In this document: positions 35,286-45,312 of the stretch, one piece after another
How positions within the stretch are numbered: the stretch's first letter is position 1
Layout of the letters: each line of letters opens with the position of its first letter
Assembly (NCBI RefSeq): GCF_002157205.1
Contig: NZ_CP021358.1
Coordinates: 868,001 to 932,000, forward strand
Direction: 5' to 3'
Source of the DNA: Kushneria marisflavi
GTDB taxonomy: Bacteria; Pseudomonadota; Gammaproteobacteria; Pseudomonadales; Halomonadaceae
Length of the DNA stretch: 64,000 nucleotides
Position numbers and translations under genes: made by a program
The notes under the pieces: generated by a model
The model's database searches: none
Told to the model about the DNA's origin: nothing
The model's input: the letters and a program-made list of their open reading frames with translations, nothing else

Positions 35286-35633
35286 TTACAGGGCGCCGGC
35301 ACCCGTTGACAAGGGCGCGTCGACCAGACCGTAGAGCGCTCGCTCCTCACGGCACTGATAACTGCCTTCCTCGAAGTCACGACAGACCTGAGGGCGTCGG
35401 GGGTGAATGCTGCACAGCATGGTGTCGCGGTCGACGGCCGCGCACCAGCCCTCTTCATCCTGGCGCATCACCACACCGCCCCACTCGTCCTCCTCAAGCA
35501 GCCCATGAGGCACGCCGCGCGCCAGATCATCGTCATCGAGCATCACCAGCAGCCGACAGCAGCACGCCTCACAGTTGAAGCAGCTGACACCGTCAGGCGT
35601 CTCGATATTTTCAAGGTGAAGGTCACCGGACAT
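35286..35633 (-). CDS. YkgJ-family cysteine-cluster protein
   Basis: 115-residue protein of the zinc/iron-chelating YkgJ family. Cysteines cluster as CFNCEACCCRLL (about 18-29), then LCSIHPRRPQVCRDFEEGSYQCREE (about 73-97). These residues are thought to bind a metal or Fe-S cluster; no reaction is known. It lies 46 bases upstream of the SpeE-like gene and may be co-transcribed with it. Confidence 0.82.
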   Translation of the reverse strand: MSGDLHLENIETPDGVSCFNCEACCCRLLVMLDDDDLARGVPHGLLEEDEWGGVVMRQDEEGWCAAVDRDTMLCSIHPRRPQVCRDFEEGSYQCREERALYGLVDAPLSTGAGAL

Positions 35634-35700
35634 GACGCACAGCCATCCGTCAGAATTGGCCGGCCATTGTACACATCCGCTGTCGTTACGGCGGTCGTAT

Positions 35701-36117
35701 TTACGACACGCCGTGATGCCGGGGGCCGATCAGGCGAGTACTCCACGCGATGCAGGCCAGCAGCAGGATCTGCAGCGGCAAGCGCAACAGCAGCACCATC
35801 TCGGGTACCCGAGGAAACTTCTCGGCGTGCCACCACATGTAGACGTTGGCCGGCGTCACGCACAGCGTCAGTGCGATCAACCCGATCCCGGCAGCACGGC
35901 GATAGCGCGGCAGCAGGATACCGATCGCCCCAAGCAGCTCGAATGCCCCGGTAATGAAGACCGCCGGCATTTTAAAGGGCAGCGAGGGTGGAATGATCGA
36001 AGCAAACGCCGTCGGCCAGACAAAATGGGCAATGCCGCCAAGGCAGAACCAGGAGAATACGACAGCGAGGCCGATACGCTGGCCTCGTGTCGCGGGTCTT
36101 GATGTGCAGCGCGTCAT
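35701..36117 (-). CDS. DoxX-like integral membrane protein
   Basis: 138-residue protein with four predicted membrane helices. GGIAHFVWPTAFASIIPPSLPF and GAFELLGAIGILLP are typical of the DoxX/DoxD-like family of unknown function. The C-terminal part contains TPANVYMWWHAEKFPRVPE. Its start overlaps the stop of the upstream ASCH gene by four bases (ATGA), so the two form a coupled pair. Confidence 0.8.
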   Translation of the reverse strand: MTRCTSRPATRGQRIGLAVVFSWFCLGGIAHFVWPTAFASIIPPSLPFKMPAVFITGAFELLGAIGILLPRYRRAAGIGLIALTLCVTPANVYMWWHAEKFPRVPEMVLLLRLPLQILLLACIAWSTRLIGPRHHGVS

Positions 36118-36578
36118 GGGAATACCTTCTCGAAGCGCTCGAGCACCAGCTCGGAGGCATCAGTAAACTCGACGCCCAGTCCTGCCGCCTCGTGTTGAAA
36201 AAAACGGACATGCTCACGATGCCACCAGGCGTAGGTGCCATCTCCCTCGCCTTCAAGGGCAGCGAAGGCCGGCGTCACCTCATCGAATCGACAGGTGGTG
36301 ACAGACGTCAGCGCGACGATGCATACCGGCGCCTCAAGACTGTCCAGTACCACGGTCAGTTGCCCGACTGTCGGCAGCCGCTCATTGGCAGCCAAATACG
36401 ATACCTTCAGACCGCAGCTGGCCCGCTTGATCCCGGCGTTGACCAAACGAGCACATTCATCGATCAACTCAGGGGTATCACCGAACGCTTCTGCAATCAC
36501 GCCACTTTCACGTGATCGCTCATCAGAAACGCAGGTCTCACGATAACGCTTGAAAAACCGCCACTGTGCAGGTGTCAC
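36114..36578 (-). CDS. ASCH-domain protein
   Basis: 154-residue protein whose second half matches the ASCH fold: [20 protein letters not shown], then [39 protein letters not shown] domains resemble PUA RNA-binding domains, and some members degrade modified ribonucleosides such as N4-acetylcytidine; the role here is unknown. The GTG start at 36576-36578 is chosen because GGAGG lies 8 bases upstream; a TTG two codons earlier is possible. Divergent from metG and coupled to the DoxX-like gene. Confidence 0.75.
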   Translation of the reverse strand: MTPAQWRFFKRYRETCVSDERSRESGVIAEAFGDTPELIDECARLVNAGIKRASCGLKVSYLAANERLPTVGQLTVVLDSLEAPVCIVALTSVTTCRFDEVTPAFAALEGEGDGTYAWWHREHVRFFQHEAAGLGVEFTDASELVLERFEKVFP

Positions 36579-36694
36579 GCTCAACGCCTCCGATGATCGA
36601 TGCTACAATCGCCGGTCGAGTTTACAGTCTATCCACCCCTGGGCGCAGTCGATACCGGCGCCCGCGGGTTCGTCACGGGAATCTTCCAGCCACC

Positions 36695-38779
36695 ATGTCG
36701 AACAACGCCAAGCGCCAGATTCTGGTCACCAGTGCCCTGCCCTATGCCAACGGCTCGATCCATCTGGGCCATTTGCTGGAATACATTCAGACCGATATCT
36801 GGGTGCGCTTTCAGAAAAGCCGCGGCCATGAGTGCCACTACGTCTGCGCCGATGACGCCCATGGCACTGCCATCATGCTGCGCGCCGAGCAGGAAGGCAT
36901 TACTTCCCAACAGCTGATCGACCGGGTCAACGCCGAGCACCAGGCCGATTTCGCCCGCTTTGGCGTGGCCTTTGACAACTACTACTCGACCCACTCGGAA
37001 GAGAACCGCGTCCACAGCGAGCGCATCTATCGCGCCCTGCGTGACGGTGGCTTCATCGCCACCCGCGACGTCGAGCAGATGTATGACCCCGAGCGCGGCA
37101 TGTTTCTGGCCGACCGCTTCGTCAAGGGCACCTGCCCCAAGTGCCACACGGACGATCAGTATGGCGACAATTGCGAGGCATGCGGTGCCACCTACACCCC
37201 GGCCGAACTGCTCAACCCGGTCTCGGCCGTCTCCGGGGCCACACCGGTGGTCAAGAGCTCGACCCACTACTTTTTTGAATTGCCCAAGTTCGAGCCGTTT
37301 CTGAAGGAATGGACGCGCTCCGATCGTCTGCAGCCGCAGATCTCCAACAAGCTGCAGGAGTGGTTCGAAGCCGGCCTCAACGACTGGGATATCTCCCGCG
37401 ACGCGCCCTACTTCGGCTTTGAAATCCCTGACGCGCCGGGCAAGTATTTCTATGTCTGGGTAGATGCGCCGATCGGTTATATGGCGAGCTTTCAGCAGCT
37501 CTGCGAGCGTGAAGGCATCGACTTTGACCACTACTGGAAAAAGAACAGCACCGCCGAGCTGTATCACTTCATCGGCAAGGACATCGTCTATTTCCATGCG
37601 CTGTTCTGGCCGGCGATGCTGGAAGGCGCCAACCTTCGCACGCCCACCGGTGTCAACTGCCACGGGTTCGTGACGGTCAACGGCGCGAAGATGTCGAAAT
37701 CCCGCGGCACCTTCATCAAGGCCGAAACCTATGAGCAGTTCCTGAACCCCGAGTACCTGCGCTATTACTTCGCGGCCAAGCTGACTGCAGGCGTTGATGA
37801 TCTCGACTTGAACCTTGAGGACTTCGCTGCCCGCGTCAACTCGGATCTGGTTGGCAAGGTGGTCAACATCGCCAGCCGCTGTGCGGGCTTTGTAAAAAAA
37901 TCCGGTGGGCGCCTTTCCGCCACCTGCGCCGAGCCCGAACTGGTGCAGCGCTTCATCGATGAAGGCGAGGCGATCGCCGCCGATTTCGAGGCGCGCGAAT
38001 TTGCCCGTGCGGTACGTCGCATCATGGCGCTCGCCGATGACGCCAACGGCTATATCGCCGAGAAGGCGCCCTGGGCGCTGGCGAAGGAAGAAGGCCGCGA
38101 GCAGGAGGTGCTGGACATCTGCTCGGTAGGCATCAACCTCTTCCGCCAGCTGGTGGTCTATCTGGCCCCCATCGTGCCAACGCTTGCCGAAGGCGCGCGC
38201 AGCTTCCTCAATCTCGACACCCTCAACTGGGCCAGCCGTACCACGGTGCTGACCGATCATGCGATCGAGAAATTCAAGCCGTTGATGACGCGCGTCGAGA
38301 GCGACAGGATCGATCAGATGATCGAAGCCTCAAAGGAGGATCTCGCCGTCGAGAAAAAGCTCAAGGACGACGCGAAAGCCGCCCAGGGGGAAGCGACCAG
38401 CGCACCGGGCGATGTTGCGGCGGATTCAGTGAGCGTCGATCTCGAGCCCATCGCGCCGGAAATCGCGATCGATGATTTCGCCAAGGTCGATCTGCGCATT
38501 GCTCGAATCGAACAGGCCGAATACGTCGAGGGGGCCAAAAAGCTTTTGAAGCTGACGCTCGATATCGGCAATGAGACCCGCACGGTCTTTTCCGGCATTC
38601 GCGCTCAGTACGCCCCCGAGGCGCTTGAAGGGCGGCTGACCGTCATGATCGCCAATCTGGCCCCACGCAAGATGCGCTTTGGTCTGTCGGAAGGCATGGT
38701 GCTTGCCGCCGGCGACGACGATGGCATTTACCTGCTCTCACCCGACAGCGGTGCGAAGCCGGGAAGCCGCGTGAGCTGA
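36695..38779 (+). CDS. metG: Methionyl-tRNA synthetase
   Basis: 694-residue class I synthetase charging tRNA-Met. The HIGH-type motif is in [17 protein letters not shown], and the KMSKS motif is in [13 protein letters not shown] zinc knuckle has [21 protein letters not shown]. The C-terminal EMAP/tRNA-binding domain (about 590-694) contains [21 protein letters not shown] and promotes dimerisation. The start at 36695 ([20 protein letters not shown]) agrees with E. coli and Pseudomonas MetG; a TACAAT -10-like box lies about 90 bases upstream. Confidence 0.97.
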   Translation: MSNNAKRQILVTSALPYANGSIHLGHLLEYIQTDIWVRFQKSRGHECHYVCADDAHGTAIMLRAEQEGITSQQLIDRVNAEHQADFARFGVAFDNYYSTHSEENRVHSERIYRALRDGGFIATRDVEQMYDPERGMFLADRFVKGTCPKCHTDDQYGDNCEACGATYTPAELLNPVSAVSGATPVVKSSTHYFFELPKFEPFLKEWTRSDRLQPQISNKLQEWFEAGLNDWDISRDAPYFGFEIPDAPGKYFYVWVDAPIGYMASFQQLCEREGIDFDHYWKKNSTAELYHFIGKDIVYFHALFWPAMLEGANLRTPTGVNCHGFVTVNGAKMSKSRGTFIKAETYEQFLNPEYLRYYFAAKLTAGVDDLDLNLEDFAARVNSDLVGKVVNIASRCAGFVKKSGGRLSATCAEPELVQRFIDEGEAIAADFEAREFARAVRRIMALADDANGYIAEKAPWALAKEEGREQEVLDICSVGINLFRQLVVYLAPIVPTLAEGARSFLNLDTLNWASRTTVLTDHAIEKFKPLMTRVESDRIDQMIEASKEDLAVEKKLKDDAKAAQGEATSAPGDVAADSVSVDLEPIAPEIAIDDFAKVDLRIARIEQAEYVEGAKKLLKLTLDIGNETRTVFSGIRAQYAPEALEGRLTVMIANLAPRKMRFGLSEGMVLAAGDDDGIYLLSPDSGAKPGSRVS

Positions 38780-38804
38780 TCGCGACGTTTACTGTGCTTC
38801 TCCC

Positions 38805-38831
38805 AACGCCAGCCTCCTGAAGGCTGGCGTT
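38805..38831 (+). terminator. metG Rho-independent terminator
   Basis: An 11-bp perfect stem AACGCCAGCCT / AGGCTGGCGTT with a five-base loop, ending in a run of T residues (38830-38834). Confidence 0.9.
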
Positions 38832-38981
38832 TTTCTGTCTCTTTCGCCCCCGTCATTTCTTCCCTCCCTGAAACGTCTCACACCTTCATAAATCAAATGC
38901 GGCGCCGATATATCCTTACGCTGACGAATCTGCCCCTTGAAAGCTACGGGCGAAGTCAGGTCGCCATGGAACGCCGACGGC

Positions 38982-40571
38982 ATGCATTCATTACGATTTC
39001 GTTTTTTATTGTCCATTGTGCTGGTGGCATGCCTCGCTCTGCTGGCGCTGTGGGGAATTGCACATTTTCTGGTTTATCCCAAGCTGCTCGCGCGCGAAAA
39101 CGACTATGTAGCTCTGGAGATGGGGCGAGTCGAGAGTGCGTTAAAGGACGATCTGGACAATCTGGGGGGAGATACCCGCGACTGGGCCAGCTGGGACGAT
39201 GCCTACGACTTCATGCAGGGCAAGGCACCCGACTTTGCAGAGCGCAATTTCAGTCAGGAAATGTTTGAAGACATGGACCATCTCATGATGGTATTCATGC
39301 GCATGGACGGCACGCCCGTCTGGATGGCCGGCTACAACCCCGATACGGATACCTACAGTACCTGCACCTCGGCCACCAATGAGTGTCGCTGGATGTCGCC
39401 CTTTTTCAACGTGATACAGGCGCACGTTCACCAGCAGGCCCCCGAGCTGGACAAATGGCTTCTGAGCGTGCCGACGCCGGCCATGATTGCCACCAGCCCC
39501 ATCGTGCCAACCGAGCGTGGCAGCGAACCACCACTGGGCTGGCTGGCCATTGTGCGCAGCATGGATCGTCCCTGGTTTGAATCCGTTCGCCATCAGACCG
39601 GTGTCAATGTCTCCATCGAGCCGATCCTACATCCCGATCTGATCGTCAAACCGCCCCCCATCATTCGCATCAGCGATGATCAATTACTGGCCACCCGATG
39701 GCTGAACGCCGAGCCCAACGACGACATCCTTTCCCTGCAGGCCACACTGGCACGTCGGGATTTCATGGCCAACACCGCCTCGTTCAACTTCGCCATGCTC
39801 TGGACGATCGGCGTTCTGTTCACCGTGGTGATGGTCATTCTGGGGCTGCTGGAGCTCATTATTCTGGCGCCGACCCGACGTCTGGCCCGGTTTACCCGGG
39901 AGCAGCGTCAGGAAGACCATTTCTCGGAGACTCTGCCGGTCAATCTTGTTGCCCGACGCGATGAGATCGGCAGTCTGGCGCGCGAGTTTCAACATCTCTT
40001 GATGCATCAAAAAAAGCGTACCGATTCACTGGAACATCTTAGTCAGCGCGATCACCTCACCGGCCTGCTCAATCGCCGCTACCTCGACGAGTATCTGGTT
40101 CAGGCTCTGATGCAAGCCCACCACGAACGCCATGGCGTTGGATTGATCATTATCGATATCGATTATTTCAAGGCCTATAACGACCATTATGGCCATCCAG
40201 AGGGGGACCACTGTCTGACGCGAGTGGCCCGCACCCTGGATCGTCTCGTGGATGTCCAGGGCATCGTGGCCCGCGCCGGCGGCGAGGAGTTTATTGCTGT
40301 GCTCCCTGACACCAATCGCAAGCGCACCTGGCGACTGGCCGAACAGCTACGCCTGGCCGTGGCGGCGATGTTGCTGCCGCATGAGCATTCAAGAGTTGCC
40401 CCACATGTCACCATCAGTGTTGGCCTGGCCATCAGCCTGCCGGAAGCGCCCTGCCAGCCCGCCGAGCTGATGCGACTGGCCGATGAAAGCCTTTATCGAG
40501 CCAAACAGGCTGGCCGCAATCGGGTCGATGCGCAGATTCGAGACCCAAACCCTAAAGTCGGCGCGCTTTAA
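38982..40571 (+). CDS. Membrane-bound diguanylate cyclase with CHASE4 sensor (paralogue)
   Basis: 529-residue protein with the same architecture as the cyclase at 12374-13948. A membrane helix at about 7-29 is followed by a periplasmic CHASE4 domain with the classic motif RDWASWDDAYDFMQGK. A second helix lies near 285-305, then a HAMP-like linker and a GGDEF domain with GGEEF. At the position of the inhibitory site this protein reads DVQG instead of RxxD, so feedback inhibition may be lost. The start at 38982 (MHSLRFRFLL) places the helix at the N-terminus; a TTG start 15 codons earlier is possible. Confidence 0.88.
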   Translation: MHSLRFRFLLSIVLVACLALLALWGIAHFLVYPKLLARENDYVALEMGRVESALKDDLDNLGGDTRDWASWDDAYDFMQGKAPDFAERNFSQEMFEDMDHLMMVFMRMDGTPVWMAGYNPDTDTYSTCTSATNECRWMSPFFNVIQAHVHQQAPELDKWLLSVPTPAMIATSPIVPTERGSEPPLGWLAIVRSMDRPWFESVRHQTGVNVSIEPILHPDLIVKPPPIIRISDDQLLATRWLNAEPNDDILSLQATLARRDFMANTASFNFAMLWTIGVLFTVVMVILGLLELIILAPTRRLARFTREQRQEDHFSETLPVNLVARRDEIGSLAREFQHLLMHQKKRTDSLEHLSQRDHLTGLLNRRYLDEYLVQALMQAHHERHGVGLIIIDIDYFKAYNDHYGHPEGDHCLTRVARTLDRLVDVQGIVARAGGEEFIAVLPDTNRKRTWRLAEQLRLAVAAMLLPHEHSRVAPHVTISVGLAISLPEAPCQPAELMRLADESLYRAKQAGRNRVDAQIRDPNPKVGAL

Positions 40572-40680
40572 GCAATTCATGCAGGATGGGCCCCGCGGTC
40601 AGGTTCGAAGCGCTGCCTGATTGCGCGTATAATCGCCTCAATTTCCTTGATCATAACGCCCGGGCCTGCCGACAACCTGC

Positions 40681-41721
40681 ATGAGTGCATCTGCCAGTAT
40701 TACCGTCACCGATATCGACCGCCTGCTGCCTCAGACCCAATGTGGCAAATGCGGCCATCCCGGCTGTCGCCCCTATGCTGAAGCCATCCTGGAGGGCGAG
40801 GCCATCAATCGCTGCCCACCCGGCGGTGATGCGACGGTAGTCCAGCTCGCTACTCTCCTGAAGCGCCCGACGCTGCCACTGGAGATGGATGCCGAATCAC
40901 CGAAAGCTGCCGTCATTCGCGAAGAGGAATGTATCGGCTGCACCAAGTGCATCAAGGCCTGTCCGGTGGATGCCATTCTGGGCGCCGCCAAACAGATGCA
41001 CACTGTCATTGAAGCGGAATGCACCGGCTGTGAACTGTGTGTGGCGCCCTGTCCGGTCGACTGCATCGATATCATCGCGCATCCCGGCTGGCAGGCGGCC
41101 CATATCGAAAACGACCAGGACCTCTGGCTGGCTCGACGCGCCGAGCAGGGTCGCCGACGCTTTGAACACCGAAATGCCCGTCTCGAGCGGCAGCGTCAGG
41201 AGAAGGAAGCCCGCCGGCGCGCGCGCATGCAGGCCCGTCGAGAGCCTGTCGAACCGGCTGCACAGACCGGGCAGGTCGCCTCTACCAGCACGCCGTCGAC
41301 GCCGCCTCCTGCGGCAGGAAACACGCGTCCTCCTGCGGCAGGAAACACGCGTGCACGCAAGGCCGCCCTGAGTGCCACCATCCGTCGGCTGGAGAAGCGT
41401 CTGGCCGCAGCGCCCGATGATGCCGACACCCAGAGTGCGTTACAGCACGCTCGTCAACAGATGGCAAACCTTCAAACGCAGAGCGAGGCGATAGCGGACT
41501 CGACCAGCACGGCCGATCATGCCCCTACGAGCTCGCTGAACTCCCTGCGCATTGCCCGGTCGGCGGCCAAACAGCGGCTGGCACTGGCCAACCGACAGCT
41601 GGCTCATGCAAGACGTCAGGGCGGACCGGAAGATATTGCCGCGGCGCAGACCCTGGTCGAGCGCGCCGAGAAAACCTGGCAGGACGCCTGTCAGGCGCTG
41701 GATAACGCCGAGCGTCACTAA
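40681..41721 (+). CDS. rnfB: RnfB-like ferredoxin protein, solo and soluble
   Basis: 346-residue iron-sulfur protein. The N-terminal 4Fe-4S region is [22 protein letters not shown] with RCPPGG, followed by two ferredoxin motifs, [16 protein letters not shown] and [16 protein letters not shown]. The N-terminal membrane helix of E. coli RsxB is missing. After residue 140 comes a long charged, probably coiled-coil C-terminal region ([20 protein letters not shown]) absent from E. coli. No rnfA, C, D, G or E gene is adjacent; only nth follows, 42 bases downstream, the gene order seen at the end of rnf operons. Its electron partner is unknown. Confidence 0.85.
   Translation: MSASASITVTDIDRLLPQTQCGKCGHPGCRPYAEAILEGEAINRCPPGGDATVVQLATLLKRPTLPLEMDAESPKAAVIREEECIGCTKCIKACPVDAILGAAKQMHTVIEAECTGCELCVAPCPVDCIDIIAHPGWQAAHIENDQDLWLARRAEQGRRRFEHRNARLERQRQEKEARRRARMQARREPVEPAAQTGQVASTSTPSTPPPAAGNTRPPAAGNTRARKAALSATIRRLEKRLAAAPDDADTQSALQHARQQMANLQTQSEAIADSTSTADHAPTSSLNSLRIARSAAKQRLALANRQLAHARRQGGPEDIAAAQTLVERAEKTWQDACQALDNAERH
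41305..41352 (+). repeat. Perfect 24-bp tandem duplication within rnfB
   Basis: Two identical adjacent copies (41305-41328 and 41329-41352), each encoding PPAAGNTR. Each copy contains CCTGCGGCAGG, a near-palindrome that could promote slippage. It keeps the reading frame and lies in the disordered linker, so copy number could vary without harm. Confidence 0.9.
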
Positions 41722-41763
41722 CGGCGTTCTCGCCCTTTCCCTTTATTCTTTCGATCAGTTGCC

Positions 41764-42402
41764 ATGAACAACGAAAAACGCCGCGAAATCTTTCGCCGCC
41801 TGCAAAAGGCCAATCCCGAGCCCACCACCGAGCTTGCCTGGTCTTCACCCTTTGAGCTGCTGGTGGCGGTCGCCCTGTCTGCCCAGTCCACAGATGTGGG
41901 CGTCAACAAGGCCACGGCGCGGCTCTTCCCCATCGCCAACACCCCGCAGGCCATCGTGGCGCTGGGTCTGGACGGCGTGAAGGAGGTCATCAAAACGCTG
42001 GGGTTATATAACAACAAGGCCAAGAATCTGGTGGCCATGTGCGAACTGCTGATACGCGATCACGACGGCGAAGTGCCCCGCACTCGCGAAGGGCTTGAAG
42101 CCCTGCCGGGCGTGGGGCGAAAGACCGCCAACGTGATTCTCAATACGGCCTTTAATGAACCCACCATTGCGGTAGACACCCATATCTTTCGCGTCTCCAA
42201 TCGAACGAATCTCGCCCCGGGCAAGAACGTCGATCAGGTCGAGCAGAAGCTTTTGAAAGTGGTGCCGCGCGACTACAAGCGCGACGCCCATCACTGGCTG
42301 ATCCTGCACGGGCGCTACACCTGTGTGGCACGCAAGCCGCGCTGTGGCAGCTGCTTGATCGAGGATCTGTGCGAGTACAGGGACAAGGTCGAGCTGGCGT
42401 AA
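41764..42402 (+). CDS. nth: Endonuclease III (DNA glycosylase/AP lyase)
   Basis: 212-residue base-excision repair enzyme. The helix-hairpin-helix LEALPGVGRKTANVILNTAF contains the catalytic Lys, VDTHIFRVSNR contains the catalytic Asp, and the C-terminal CVARKPRCGSCLIEDLC holds the four Cys of the 4Fe-4S cluster (C-X6-C-X2-C-X5-C). It removes oxidised pyrimidines. Likely co-transcribed with rnfB. Confidence 0.96.
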   Translation: MNNEKRREIFRRLQKANPEPTTELAWSSPFELLVAVALSAQSTDVGVNKATARLFPIANTPQAIVALGLDGVKEVIKTLGLYNNKAKNLVAMCELLIRDHDGEVPRTREGLEALPGVGRKTANVILNTAFNEPTIAVDTHIFRVSNRTNLAPGKNVDQVEQKLLKVVPRDYKRDAHHWLILHGRYTCVARKPRCGSCLIEDLCEYRDKVELA

Positions 42403-42409
42403 TCCAGCA

Positions 42410-43471
42410 CTACTTCGTGGACTGCAGTCGTGCCTGGTAGCGTGGCCTCATCTGCGGCCACGCCCAGGAGCTGATGTCCGGCGATGCCGGACGAGAATCG
42501 GGTGACATCAGCCACTGCTCAAGACGTGTGATCAATGCCTGCCGGCTACCGTCATAGCGATACGCCCGGGCATAGTACTCGGGAAAACACAGTCGCTCCG
42601 GCACCAGCGGCACACAGCCATGCTGCACCGCCTCCATCACGGCCAGGCCCTGAAACTCGTGCCAGGCCGTCGACACCACGATACCGCCCTTTCCCAGCTC
42701 TTCGAGATAGCGCTCACGTGTCTGATGGCCCCAACAGGTAATATGCCGGGCCAGACGAGACCGGGCATGGTCAAAAACCTCGGGACGATGCCGAAAGACC
42801 TGTCCCATTACGACCAGCTCAAATTCAAGACCTGAACCGGACAGCACCTCAAGGGCGGTGAAGAAGTCTTCAGGATTCTTGTCGTATTCCCAGCGGTGAT
42901 TCCAGAGGATACGGGCCGGCGTTCCTTGACCAGATGATGGCGCCTGAGCCAGCGGCCACAGCGGCACGGGCAGAACCTCCGAATGAGTTTTCAGCGCCTC
43001 AAGTCGCGATGGGGCGACCCGCTCGGGCATTTTCTTCAAAAAGGCCGCCACGCCATCAAAAAAACTGTCCCGGTTCCACTGGCTGTTGAACAGCACTCGA
43101 TCCGCGGCCAGTGCGCTGTAAAGATTGACCATAAGCGGTTCGAGCCGGCGCGTTTGCTGATCTCCCAACGGATAGGCGAACTGATTTTCATGGAAATAAA
43201 CCACGCGAAAGGCACACCCCAGATGCGGATAGAGTCCGATGAGCGTAGCGAGGTCCACCAGCGAGGTCGCCACGACCAGATCAAAGGACTGCGACAGCGT
43301 GGCGTCATGCTCGCTCATGAAGCTCAGAGGGTTGCCACGCACGCGCCACTGAAAATGACGCGGCGCCAGCTCGATCAGGGTCCAGTCGATGGCCTCAAGG
43401 TGGGCCATCAGACCACGTGCCCAGTAGCGATGGCTGTCGGCGGCATAAGCCGACAGTAACAGTGCCTTCAT
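42410..43471 (-). CDS. Glycosyltransferase of the QTMAN/GTDC1 (tRNA-queuosine mannosyltransferase) type
   Basis: 353-residue GT-B-fold enzyme. The N-terminal DUF3524-type domain starts MKALLLSAYAADSHRYWARGL and includes VVYFHENQFAYP and FNSQWNRDSFF. The C-terminal half has ILWNHRWEYDKNPEDFFTAL and WHEFQGLAVMEAVQHGCVPLVPERLCFPEYY, both closely matching animal GTDC1/QTMAN, which adds mannose to queuosine in tRNA-Asp. Bacterial homologues are annotated by this domain, but their acceptor is not established as far as I know. It ends 8 bases from the convergent nth gene. Confidence 0.78.
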   Translation of the reverse strand: MKALLLSAYAADSHRYWARGLMAHLEAIDWTLIELAPRHFQWRVRGNPLSFMSEHDATLSQSFDLVVATSLVDLATLIGLYPHLGCAFRVVYFHENQFAYPLGDQQTRRLEPLMVNLYSALAADRVLFNSQWNRDSFFDGVAAFLKKMPERVAPSRLEALKTHSEVLPVPLWPLAQAPSSGQGTPARILWNHRWEYDKNPEDFFTALEVLSGSGLEFELVVMGQVFRHRPEVFDHARSRLARHITCWGHQTRERYLEELGKGGIVVSTAWHEFQGLAVMEAVQHGCVPLVPERLCFPEYYARAYRYDGSRQALITRLEQWLMSPDSRPASPDISSWAWPQMRPRYQARLQSTK

Positions 43472-43545
43472 GACAGGCCCCTCAGGACAAAAGGGCTATT
43501 GTAGAGTGCCATTCAGCCTGCGGGGCGATATTGACCCCGCAGGCG

Positions 43546-45273
43546 CTAGATATTGAACTCGACCTGATCTCCCGACAGCGCCTGCCAGGCGGCAGCACAG
43601 GTGAAGAAAACGCGCGGATGGTGGTCGCTCATGAAAGCGGTATGACGAAGTTGATCGCGCACCGGACCCCGCAGCTCGGCCAGATGCAGCGCAACGCCCT
43701 GCTGTTTCAGGCGCTCATCCAGCGTTTCCAGGGCGTGCAACGCCGCACCGTCGATATGAGTCACACTGCTGAGCACCAGCACCATGTCGGTAATCTGGTC
43801 TCGATCAAACAGATGCTCATTGATCCAGCGCTCCAGTGCGCCCATGTTGGCAAAGTGCAGATTGGCATCCGGCCGCACCATCATCAGGTGTGGCAGGCGC
43901 TCGACCTCAAAACGCTCGCAGTTGCGAAAGCCGCCATCGGGCAACTGGCCGATCTCGGCGATATGTGGCCGGCTCGCACGGGCCAGCAGCAGCGCCAGTG
44001 CAATGCCGACACCGGCCAGCAGCCCCTGCATGACCCCCAGCAGCAGTACGCCGGCAAAAGCGGCCAGCCAGGCCAGGCCATCAGCGCGCGAATAGCGCCA
44101 TGCCTTCAAAAGTGGGCTCGGGTCCACCAGAGGGACAGCGGCCTGAATGACAATGGCGGCCAGTACGGCCTGTGGCAACGGGGCAAACAAGGAGGTCGCA
44201 AATAGCAGTACCCCTGTCAGGGCCAGGGCAGCAAACAGAGAGGACAGGGGCGTTTTAGATCCGGCCTGATCGTTGACCACGGCGCGTCCCAGCCCGCTGG
44301 TGACCGGAAAACCGCGGGTCAGGGCCGCCAGCAGATTGGCCGCGCCCAGCACCCAGAGCTCGCGCTGCGGATAAAGACGCTCACGATGTTTGGCAGCGAG
44401 GGTCTGGGCCACCGAAATGGCGCTAACGTAATTGATCAGCGCAATCCCGAGTGCAGGCAGCCACAGCGCCTGCATGGCACTAAAGGAAAGCGTGGGCAAT
44501 GTGGGCGGTGGCAGTCCGGCCGGAATCTGTCCGACCTGTGCCAGTGCGCCGGGCCACAGCGGCACCAATACCAATGCTAGAACCAAAACGATCAGCGGAC
44601 CGGTCTTGCCCAGTACCGTGGCGGCTGCCTCTGGTAGCCCCAAACGGTGTAGCAGCGCCGATAGCCCACGCCGCATGGCCAGTAACAGCACCATGGCACC
44701 GCCACCAAACAGCACGGCGCCCGGCGTCACCTCGTCCAGCGAGCCGGCAAGGGCTAAAAGACGCTCGATGGCATTGCCGGAAGCGGCATTGATGCCCAGC
44801 AGATCGCTGGCCTGAGACAGCACGATCATCAGTGCCGAGGCGGTAGTGAATCCCTGCATGACACTGGGACTGACAAAATCGATCAGGCGCCCCAGCCGGC
44901 AGACATGAATCAGCAGTAGCCAGCCCCCTACCAGAGCCGCCAGCAATGCCGCATGACCGGCAAAGGAAGATAACGGTATACCCGTATTGCGCAGCGTTTC
45001 ACCGACCAGCAGCGAGGTCAGCGCCATGGGGCCCATGGCGATCACGCGACTGGTGCCAAAAAGGGCATACAGCACCAGTGGCGCCAGTGCCGTATAAAGC
45101 CCTGCCTGGGCCGGTAGCCCGGCAAGCGTCGCATAGGCCATACCCTGCGGGACCAGCAGCGCCGCCGTAATCAATCCTGCAATCAGATCGCTGAAGCGAT
45201 CCCCGCTTGAAAGCTGGCGCCAGCGCGCGATGGCCGGTAACAGCGCGGGACCTCCGGTATCGGACCTGCTCAT
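43546..45273 (-). CDS. SulP-family anion transporter with STAS domain
   Basis: 575-residue inner-membrane transporter. The N-terminal sulfate-transporter signature is LVPQGMAYATLAGLPAQAGLYTALAP, then TSRVIAMGPMALTSLLVGETL and RGFPVTSGLGRAVVNDQAGSKTPLSSL. The C-terminal STAS domain (about 440-560) contains MVLVLSSVTHIDGAALHALETL. Sulfate, bicarbonate or dicarboxylates are possible substrates; sequence does not decide. The ATG at 45271-45273 is used with GGGAG 5 bases upstream. Follows the HlyU-like gene on the same strand. Confidence 0.9.
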   Translation of the reverse strand: MSRSDTGGPALLPAIARWRQLSSGDRFSDLIAGLITAALLVPQGMAYATLAGLPAQAGLYTALAPLVLYALFGTSRVIAMGPMALTSLLVGETLRNTGIPLSSFAGHAALLAALVGGWLLLIHVCRLGRLIDFVSPSVMQGFTTASALMIVLSQASDLLGINAASGNAIERLLALAGSLDEVTPGAVLFGGGAMVLLLAMRRGLSALLHRLGLPEAAATVLGKTGPLIVLVLALVLVPLWPGALAQVGQIPAGLPPPTLPTLSFSAMQALWLPALGIALINYVSAISVAQTLAAKHRERLYPQRELWVLGAANLLAALTRGFPVTSGLGRAVVNDQAGSKTPLSSLFAALALTGVLLFATSLFAPLPQAVLAAIVIQAAVPLVDPSPLLKAWRYSRADGLAWLAAFAGVLLLGVMQGLLAGVGIALALLLARASRPHIAEIGQLPDGGFRNCERFEVERLPHLMMVRPDANLHFANMGALERWINEHLFDRDQITDMVLVLSSVTHIDGAALHALETLDERLKQQGVALHLAELRGPVRDQLRHTAFMSDHHPRVFFTCAAAWQALSGDQVEFNI

Positions 45274-45312
45274 CACGACTCCCTGAACTCACGAGACGGG
45301 CAATGGACTGCT

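Noticed and set aside
36629..38260. 543-codon open frame opposite metG
   Set aside because: Antisense shadow of a universally conserved synthetase.
41305..41352. CRISPR-like repeats
   Set aside because: Only two directly adjacent in-frame copies without spacers; a coding tandem duplication. No CRISPR array was seen anywhere in the window.
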